From: Aradus depressus
Lineage: Eukaryota > Arthropoda > Insecta > Hemiptera > Aradidae
DNA: 64,000 nt
NCBI GenBank assembly: GCA_963662175.1
Contig: OY759215.1
Span: forward strand, 13,319,079 to 13,383,078
Reading direction: 5' to 3'
Shown here piece after piece: positions 55,500-64,000 of the stretch (positions are counted from its first letter, which is position 1; every line of letters starts with the position of its first letter). Position numbers and translations under genes: made by a program. The notes beneath the pieces were generated by a model. It made no database searches and had not been told where the DNA came from. It saw only the letters and a program-made list of their open reading frames with translations.

Positions 55500-56977
55500 G
55501 ATGCGCATTAAACTGAATCTAAAATAGCTTAAGTCTTGTGTTTAAAATTGTCCGTAAAATATTATTTAAATAATGAATGAATAAATAATAAAATGATGAA
55601 AAAAAATTTAAATGCATGATTAGAAAAAAATATTTAACCATTACTTGTATAATATACTATAAATACACATATATAGACAATTATAATTAACTATAAACAT
55701 ATATAACATAGAATAAAGATATATCTATGTTACTATAATATAAAATATATTATATAACAAATTACAATAGTTATATAATATGTTATATATGTTATGTAAT
55801 GCGTTATATTCTTTATGTATTATGTTATATAACTTTTATAATATTTTATATAACTTGTATAATATATTATATAACTATATAATAAATATACATATTTATA
55901 AATATTCATATTTATACTATTGACCTGTTCACGCTGTGTTTGCTCTGATGTCGTATAGATAATGGACTTTTTTCGCTTAAATACTAAGTTTTAAGAGAGA
56001 GAAAGATGCCATTGGCTTTCTCACTCTCATTCAGACGTTAGAGTAAACATATCATGAATGAAGGGATAGTAACTTGTTTTTTCTTTTTTTTTTTCGCATA
56101 ATACTTCGCTACCTGTAGTAATGAATGTTGACAATGTGGCCAGTGTAAATGATGGTATGATGGTGACCTTTTTTTTTTCTCTCTCGAATTCCTTTTTCGA
56201 TTATTGTTTATTCTAATTATTTTTTTTTTTAAAGTTTGATGACTTTCATTTATTGCTTAATTCTTCAATCAATAAAAATATTCAATGTAATTATTCGTAT
56301 AACTTATTCTATAATAATGACGATGTAATCAACAGCAATAATTATTTGAGTTGAATTTTTGAAAATTGTAAAAATATATTTTATCAAAAAAGAAAAATTG
56401 TTATAGACTGACGATAGAGACTCACGATTTAAACGTAGATAATAGACTGCCGTTCTTATACAGATATCCAACATTTCCTAAATGTATCTTCTTTTCAATT
56501 AGCAGAAGATCCTTCATTTTAATTTGAATTTATAATTATCAAATGTTGTAAGTGTGTGTACCTTCTTATATTCATTTGTGAGGATTCATTCTGATCTCAT
56601 CAACTATTTACCAAAGGTGTTTCAAATATTAAAATAATTGTTACTTTCTTCAAATAACGAAGCACCTTTTAAATATAAAAAAAAAAAAATCAACGGGGAA
56701 AAATACGCATTAAATAAATTTAGCTATAAATATTTTTGCACTTGAAATGTTCATATTTTTTTTATTTATTTAATTTTCTGTTAATATTATTTTTTACTTA
56801 GAAAATGCATATCTTATGGGGTCCTTAGAATCGAAAATGCCGGCGAATTTCTCTTTCTACTTTTTTATATATAAATATAATTTAACTCAATGATTAACCA
56901 AAGGATAAATGACAGTATACGGAACAAATACAATTGGAACCACCTTCCATTTTCTTCCCTTCACAGATAGACAGACA

Positions 56978-56981
<4 letters not shown>
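54151..56981. other. Very AT-rich stretch
   Basis: Microsatellites (TA)n at 54321-54342 and 55465-55495 and a TTATATAA-rich segment at 55690-55880 with many small palindromes. No gene seen. The 62-codon open frame at 55155-55343 is hydrophobic low-complexity sequence. Confidence 0.55.

Positions 56982-57020
<39 letters not shown>
56982..57020 (+). repeat. Run of 39 G
   Basis: An unbroken G39. It is the longest of several G or C homopolymers in the window and could fold as a G-quadruplex. Its exact length may be a sequencing or assembly estimate. Confidence 0.8.
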
Positions 57021-57023
<3 letters not shown>

Positions 57024-57298
57024 ACACCTAGGGACCATGCCCTTACCCCTTCCCTGTTGGCTCTACTGTGGGAGACCTAACTAAATGTTGCCTGCCCAGG
57101 TTTAGTTGCCTAAGGTAGGGGTCTTTAACGAGTAGCTGACATCCCACAGGCACAGATTCATCGCTCAACTTCCCATCCGAAAGACGGCGCACTCAATGTT
57201 TTTACTTCCCAGATAAAGAATCTAAGGTTCTCAGCCGTATTTCTAAACAGCGATCTTGTGCTCGTAGGCTAGCACTCTACCACTAAGCTGCCGGCGTA
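57021..57298 (-). repeat. SINE-A copy, diverged
   Basis: CTACTGTGGGAGACCTAACT, GAGTAGCTGACATCCCACAG, CCATCCGAAAGACGGCGCAC and the head word GCTGCCGGCG near 57290. The first 3' block is missing where the G run lies. Confidence 0.8.
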
Positions 57299-57420
57299 TG
57301 CTTCCCTTCATCAAAAATTTCTTACTTAAATAGTATTAGCGCACCGAATCAAAACTACGTTTTACACATTTAAATCCGGAAGTTTACAGGAAGCGGTCTA
57401 CTAACTTCCTTATTGGGAGC

Positions 57421-58890
57421 TCACAATCTATTTTGATAGGATTTTCGGACACATTTACGTCTCATCAACTAACCGCTCCGTATCTAATTTGATTGGATTT
57501 ACGGAGACATTTACGTCTCACCAACTAACCGCTCCGTATCTAATTTGATAGGATTCACAAACATATTTTCCCCTCACAAACTGACCGCTCCCTGTTTAAT
57601 TTGATAGGATTCACAAACTAACCGCTCCGTATCAATTTTGATAGGATTCACAAACTAACCGCTCCGTATCTAATTTGATAGGATTTACGGACATATTTAC
57701 GCCTCACCAACTAACCGCTCCTTATTTAATTTGATAGGATTCACAAACTAACCGCTCCCTGTTTAATTTGATAGGATTCACAAACTAACCACTCCCTGTT
57801 TAATTTGATAGGATTCACAAACTGACCGCTCCGTATCTAATTTGATAGGATTTACGGACATATTTACGTCTCACCAACTAACCGCTTCGTATCTAATTTC
57901 ATAGGATTTTCGGACACATTTACGTCTCACCAACTAACCGCTCTGTATCTAATTTGATTGTATTTACGGAGACATTTACGTCTCACCAACTAACCGCTCC
58001 GTATCTAATTTGATAGGATTTACGGACACATTTACGTCTCACCAACTAACCGCTCCGTATCTAATTTGATAAGATTTACGGACACATTTACGCCTCACCA
58101 ACTAACCGCTCCGTATCTAATTTGATAGGATTTACAAACATATTTGGCCCCTCACAAACTAACCGGTCCCTGTTTAATTTGATAGGATTCACAAACTAAC
58201 CGCTCCCTGTTTAATTTGATAGGATTCACAAACTAACCGCTCCCTGTTTAATTTGATAGGATTCACAAACTAACCGCTCCCTGTTTAATTTGATAGGATT
58301 CACAAACTGACCGCTCCGTATCTAATTTGATAGGATTTACGGACATATTTACGTCTCACCAACTAACCGCTTCGTATCTAATTTCATAGGATTTTCGGAC
58401 ACATATACGTCTCACCAACTAACCGCTCCGTATCTAATTTGATTGTATTTACGGAGACATTTACGTCTCACCAACTAACCGCTCCGTATCTAATTTGATA
58501 GGATTTACGGACACATTTACGTCTCACCAACTAACCGCTCCGTATCTAATTTGATAAGATTTACGGACACATTTACGCCTCACCAACTAACCGCTCCGTA
58601 TCTAATTCGATAGGATTCACAAACATATTTGGCCCCTCACAAACTAACCGGTCCCTGTTTAATTTGATAGGATTCACAAACTAACCGCTCCGTATCTAGT
58701 TTGATAGCATTCACAAACTAACCGCTCCGTATCTAATTTGATAGGATTTACGGACATATTTACGCCTCACCAACTAACCGCTCCTTATCTAATTTGATAG
58801 GATTCACAAACTAACCGTTGCATATCTAATTTGATAGGATTCACAAATATATTTGCGCCTCACAAACTAACCTTTCACAATTTAATTTAA
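57421..58890 (+). repeat. Minisatellite of 37- and 56-bp units with a 485-bp higher-order repeat
   Basis: About 30 head-to-tail units. The long unit (56 bp, rarely 57) starts CGCTCCGTATCTAATTTGAT and includes GGACACATTTACGTCTCACC; the short unit (37 bp) starts CGCTCCCTGTTTAATTTGAT and lacks that 19-bp insert. Both end in CAACTAAC or CAAACTAAC. A block of four short and six long units (485 bp) occurs twice, shown by the rare ACTGAC variant at 57821 and 58306. The last units near 58870-58900 are degenerate. Confidence 0.97.
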
Positions 58891-60729
58891 TAGAATTTAC
58901 TAATTTCTTTACGGCTTACAAACTTACTTAAAGCTCATAACCTATCTTATTGGCTAGAACCCATTTTCGAAGTATTTGCACTGCATTAGCTACATAGTGA
59001 TGGCCGATGGAAAGCTTGAACCATATACATTTCGGATACAAACAGGTCGATAAACAAAAATAAAATAAAATACGTATTCTGAAGAATTTGACAGTTAAAC
59101 CATAACGTATATACTTCAAAAAAACTGTTTTTTCCCCCCCTTTTCTTAAATAAAATATCATATTTGAAGCTTATACTTTTTGAAAAAAAATTGTTTTGAC
59201 GATATTGTAATCAATGAATGCGTTTTTTCTAACTTTATTTGTTTTGAATGGTATTTGCTAATTATACTCTAGTTTTTTTTTTTGTTTTTGCTTTAAGTTT
59301 ATGTACCAAAAGGAAAAGCTGGTACAGAGGACCAAAAGGAAGTTATGAATAATAAATAAATGAAAACTTTGGGGAAACAGTTTATTAAAACTATGACCAA
59401 AGAGCTTTTATTTTATTTTTATTTTTTTGTTTTGTTTAAAATATGTTTAATACTATTGTTTTTAATTAGTTTTATTTTATGTAATTACAGTTCATTAAAG
59501 AACTTAAAACGTTAAATTATTATAAAAGGAAAATTAATGCAAGGTTCCAAGAAAGGCCTAATAAAATTTTATGCTTTATTTCATACCTGGAAGTATGAAA
59601 CTATTTATACTAATTAATAAAAATATAATAATGTTTATCATTTCAACATTTGTTTCTTACATATAAATATTTTTCTTATTTTTTTTTTGTAATAATTATA
59701 ACTACCTACTACGTATTAATATTCAATAATAATAATAATAATAATTAATGTACAATTAGGTATATATTATAATTTTTATTATGCACATATAATTAAGTTA
59801 CAATCAAGTAAACATGCTACGTGAAATAACCTGATTTTTTTTTTTTTTTTCTTTTTCATAGAACAATCATTACGCAACTATCAAACTTACTACACTGCCA
59901 GACGGACTTACTTCCAAATTCAAGAAAAATACGTAAACCAATTCAGGTGGTAAACTTGAAAAAGTTATATATAACATGTAAAGTTGGCAGATACTAACTC
60001 TACCTTTTTCTTTATTATATATTTATTTTTTTAATTTATTAATAATTAACGGAAATAATTAAACGATATACACTTTAAAAAAAAAAATAATTAAAATATA
60101 TCCCTTCAGTATGAAACTATTAATAACTGTTCCGAAAAAAAAGTTAATGTTAAAAAAAATTAAAAAAAAGTTTTTTGTACTTTTATACATTTTTAAATTT
60201 TTTACTTGAACAAAATGCGTATACACTGCTTATAAACTACGACTATTGTTACTTGAACATGATTATTCTTATTCCTCTATAGTTGTATATTGTGTATAGT
60301 ATTGTAGTATAGTAGAGTAAATCAAAATATTTTGTTATTATTTAGTACCTATGTAATTAATAAAATATTTAATAATATTAGCTTCGTTGCTTGCAGCATG
60401 CTACAATTTGCTTCTATTTTTGAGCTTACTTTATCTAATTATTACTAGCTATTAGTACATTTATTTTCACCCTCTTGCCAACATGTATTCACTTGCTTGA
60501 AAAAAAAAATTAAATAAAAAAAAATTGGTGCTGACATACATACTCTGGACATAAGCATACCTACAAATAAACTAACAATTCCCACTAACTATTGATTTTT
60601 TTTTTGTTGTAAAAAAATTATTTCAAATTAAAAACAAGTACCGTCAATTTTAAATAAAGAGCATATAACATTACAAGAAGAATTGTAAATATTATGTAAC
60701 AAATATATTTTTTCAGGGATTTTTTGCCA
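58891..60729. other. Very AT-rich stretch
   Basis: No gene. Contains an (ATA)n run near 59729-59747 and many A/T homopolymers. The minus-strand open frame at 58928-59161 has no domain. Confidence 0.55.
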
Positions 60730-60860
60730 AAGGTATTTTTTCCTTTTTTCTTGACAATATTTCGGAACACTTCACTTTTCTTCTTTGGGTCACGATTTGT
60801 TCACTGTGACCCGAAGAAGGGAAGCGGAAGTGTCCCAAAATATTCCCAAGAAAAAAAAAA
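60730..60860. repeat. Inverted pair of Penelope terminal-repeat relics
   Basis: CTTGACAATATTTCGGAACA ... CTTCTTTGGGTCAC and GTGACCCGAAGAAGGGAAGC ... TGTCCCAAAATATTCCCAAG are inverted copies. Both hammerhead boxes are decayed (CCGAAGA, CAAAA). Confidence 0.65.
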
Positions 60861-63240
60861 GACACCTCTGTAAAAAAAAAATTGTGGAAAAAAAAAAGCT
60901 ACATACTATTTATTTCAGAGAAGCCTAAGAAAGATATTATTCTACAAGTTTTCCATTTTTTTCAGCACAATATTATAATATGCAATTATGATATTACAAA
61001 TGATATTATTATGAGAATTGCCACTGGCCGTTACCGGGTATAAGAAATGAAATGAAAAATATTTTATCCAGCTTTAATTTAGATTTCTTTTTTTTTCTGC
61101 CTCCCTGACGCGCCACTGGTTATTATTATTATAATAAAAATATTATTATTATATATTGTTGTTATTCACAATAGTCGTAATTATTGAAGTACAATTAGTG
61201 TAATTGCATGTATTATAACATTTTTAAATTATTATATCTTGTATAATTTATATAATAATTTGAATTACTACTTTTTAATAATTACAAGCGTTATACTATT
61301 ATAGTTAAACTATTGCAGAGTAATACGACAATTGTAATATCATGATTGCAATTATTTAATATAACAATTATTATTATGATTGTATTTACAGTATTAACAG
61401 TTTTAAAAATCATATCATCTTATCAAAACCACAACGCTTATAACAATAACATTTCTATTCTATAAATATTCGGAAAATCTAAAAAAAAAAGTACACTTTC
61501 CCTCTGCATATAACCTTCAGCTTTTCATCCATTTCCATCCCTATGTATTCATTGTTTATCATCAACGTATTATATGTTTTTGTTTCAATACCTTAAATCT
61601 CAAACTAAAACATTAAAATGATGTTTATAATTGTGTACATAATCCAATTATACTATGGAAACTTGTTCCAACATTAACTATTTCCTCCTTTCCTGATGTA
61701 TGTCTGATTGGCATGAATGGTAACTTTTTAGTAAGGTCACACCCAAGTACAAAACCATCCATTAATTAATGATTTAGATATATATTTGTTCGTTGATGTT
61801 TTACTATTATGAAGGTACATAATCAGCTTGTTTTATTTATTTATTATTTTTTTTAACATTTAGAGAAAATTGAACTAATTCATATATATATATATATATA
61901 GAAATATTTAATAATCATTAGTAATTATATAATAAAATTTCAATAAATGCTAACAAAACAAAAATGAAAAAAAAAAAATCGAAATTATATACATTATCAT
62001 TAGCGTACAATTAAAAAAACATAATAATGAAAAAAATAAAACAATTATTGTGTTTCATGATGAAGTATTATAAAAACATTGTAATGGTTGGTGCCAGTTA
62101 TGTTCCTGAGTACGACAGCTAATTGGGCTACCTCCAAAGAAAGTTAGGGAAAATATATATATATATAAACGTACAAAATATGATGAAACTTAAAAAATTA
62201 AACAAAAATCTCAGATGACTATTTCTACCTCTGAAATGAAGAATCGGCTATGATGGAAATCTTCACACAAAATAGACAAATGATGAGAAAAATTATAGAT
62301 CTGTATTGAAAATGTTATACTACCTCATCTGGGTCAACATTTAATTTACATTCTTGAATATGGATTCAGTTCTCGTAAAATTGTGCTGAAGCCAGTTTTT
62401 AACTGTCAATCTATTTGAAATTTATTCATATTTTTTATTTGAAGACTAGAAAGAAATTTATGATAACTTTCTAAGAAAGAGAGAAAAGATTGAAGGTATA
62501 TTCGTTGAGAATAACTGTTTTCTTTTTTAAATAAATTATTATTTATCCTTCCTAATATCAAAAAATATATTGGCCATGGAAAGGGTAAAAAGTGGGTCTC
62601 TCTCAACATCAAGCAGCTCTACGTAGCTCCATCCCTTCCACGTACATATTCTGTCTTCCCTGCGTTTATTCCTCTGTTGAAGCTTAAATACAAACCCTTG
62701 ACTATTATTTTTAGTTCACTTTTATTATTAGAGGACACTATGTTTGCTTTACAAAACATTGAAAGAAATACCTAATTCGTTGAAGTGATCAATTTTAACC
62801 TGTTACTGGACATGGTAATATAATCATTTTGTAGTAATAATGTTTTCAAAATAGAGTAACTATATTTAAAAAAAATCCCCCTCCCCCAAAACACCCAAAT
62901 TGCCAGTTATTTCTCACGAAAAATATCATTTGAATTGTCAGAACAAATTGTTCTTATTGAAAAGTCTGTGAATAAAGTAAAGAAAAGAATGAGGGAATGT
63001 TATATAGTGTAAGGTGTTGCTTTTTTTTCTATCAGTTAAAATTGTATATATTATTTATAATTTCTATATAATAGTGTATAATTATATACATATATTCAAT
63101 TAATTTGGGGCATTTATTTAAATTTTTTTTAAGAAGGTGACAGTTTTTCACTTTAGTGATTGATAATTATAAAAATAAAATGTATAATTGTACAATTTTT
63201 TATAGTGCTGCTCATTTTTCACTATTTACATATGTTTTAA
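60861..63240. other. Very AT-rich stretch
   Basis: TA runs near 61882-61900 and 62155-62166. The minus-strand open frame at 62406-62612 has no recognisable domain. No gene seen. Confidence 0.5.
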
Positions 63241-63243
63241 ATA

Positions 63244-63244
<1 letters not shown>

Positions 63245-63299
<55 letters not shown>

Positions 63300-63352
63300 T
63301 ATATATGTATATATATACTATATATGTATATATATACTATATATATATATAA
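63245..63352. repeat. (TA)n microsatellite
   Basis: About 54 bp of pure TA (63245-63298) followed by three units of a CTATATATGTATATATATA variant. The open frame across it is an artefact. Confidence 0.95.
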
Positions 63353-64000
63353 TAAATGTTGTAATTTTCATGAAACATAGTAATTAATAAAATAAATTAA
63401 ATTTGACAGATTATTATTAATATTATTATTGGGTGCTGCTTTTTCGATAAAAGCTCTCCCTAATTTTCTTGTCTATCTGTCAAAAATATTTTTAAAGGAG
63501 GTACTACATCCTATTTTAAAAGCCTTTGTTTAACAGTACAAAACTTCAAAGCAAAAATAACATTATATTTATATAAATATATATTAATTATAAATACATA
63601 TATTAATAATTTTTGATAAGTACAATGATAATTTTTCTTGTATTTTTTTTATTTTTATTTATTTTTTTCAATAAATAAGTATGTATGTTTGCACTGTTTG
63701 TAAATAACCCTTTTTAATATTGTTATTTAGTTATTATGGAATATTGTTATATAGCCTTTTAATTTAACCTTCCTTTTTCTCTTTCTTTCAAAGTTGACTT
63801 TTATTTTATAATTTTTTCATTAACATTTTTCTTGGCGTGAAAGTAATGATTGTAATTTTTTCATCTAATTACTTTTTCTACCTCTGCTCTATTGAAGTAC
63901 AAATGAAATTTAGTTATTATTGAAAAGGAAAGATGTTTAAAAAATGTTATAATTAGGGGAAAAAAAATACTATGTTTATATGTATATTAAAATTTTAAAA
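63353..64000. other. AT-rich stretch to the window end
   Basis: Nothing recognised. Confidence 0.5.

Noticed and set aside
57421..58890. CRISPR-like regular repeats
   Set aside because: Units abut head to tail with no unique spacers, in a eukaryotic context; it is a minisatellite.
63156..63380. 74-codon open frame
   Set aside because: Mostly Ile-Tyr from a TA microsatellite.

Overview
This is a eukaryotic window, most likely from an insect or another arthropod. The only host gene I can support is an orthologue of headcase (hdc/HECA), a conserved animal protein. Its exons are short, separated by GT-AG introns, and packed between many transposon relics. The repeat content also fits an arthropod: Jockey-type and other non-LTR retrotransposon ends, a Penelope-like element, a pogo/Tigger relic and tRNA-derived SINEs. 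I cannot name the species.

Layout. 1-30.9 kb is upstream intron or intergenic DNA made of nested repeats. The best-defined pieces are a Jockey 3' end at 2.1-2.8 kb with a 14-bp target-site duplication (TSD), a GA-rich terminal-inverted-repeat element at 10.5-11.05 kb, a Penelope-like element with 479-bp inverted terminal repeats at 11.76-13.48 kb, a minus-strand Jockey end at 21.6-22.2 kb, a TA-flanked pogo relic at 25.86-26.32 kb and a non-LTR 3' end at 30.15-30.68 kb. 30985-50574 carries three consecutive plus-strand hdc coding exons (64, 63 and 53 codons, all phase 0) covering the cysteine-rich Headcase domain to a stop codon. The exons that encode the protein's N-terminal part must lie before the window or are unrecognised. 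The 17-kb first intron holds a 2-kb foldback element carrying three later insertions, a Jockey relic, a cluster of SINEs, and G- and C-tract elements. 50.7-64 kb is AT-rich and nearly gene-free. It holds a run of 39 G, a minisatellite with a 485-bp higher-order repeat (57.4-58.9 kb) and long TA microsatellites.

Repeat families named here: SINE-A is a tRNA-headed SINE of about 350 bp with short tandem 3' tails. SINE-B is a tRNA-headed SINE of about 210 bp with a poly-A tail. Family C is a dispersed element with a fixed head, tandem modules of roughly 150 bp and a terminal hairpin; it may be a non-autonomous Helentron/Helitron. Family D is a dispersed block of about 100 bp. Penelope relics are recognised by hammerhead-ribozyme-like cores (CTGANGA ... 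GAAA).

The observations most worth following are a possible stop-codon readthrough extension of hdc, which parallels the known readthrough of Drosophila hdc; the intact inverted-repeat Penelope copy and scattered ribozyme-like motifs; the higher-order minisatellite; the modular family C; and the foldback element starting about 50 bp inside a headcase intron.
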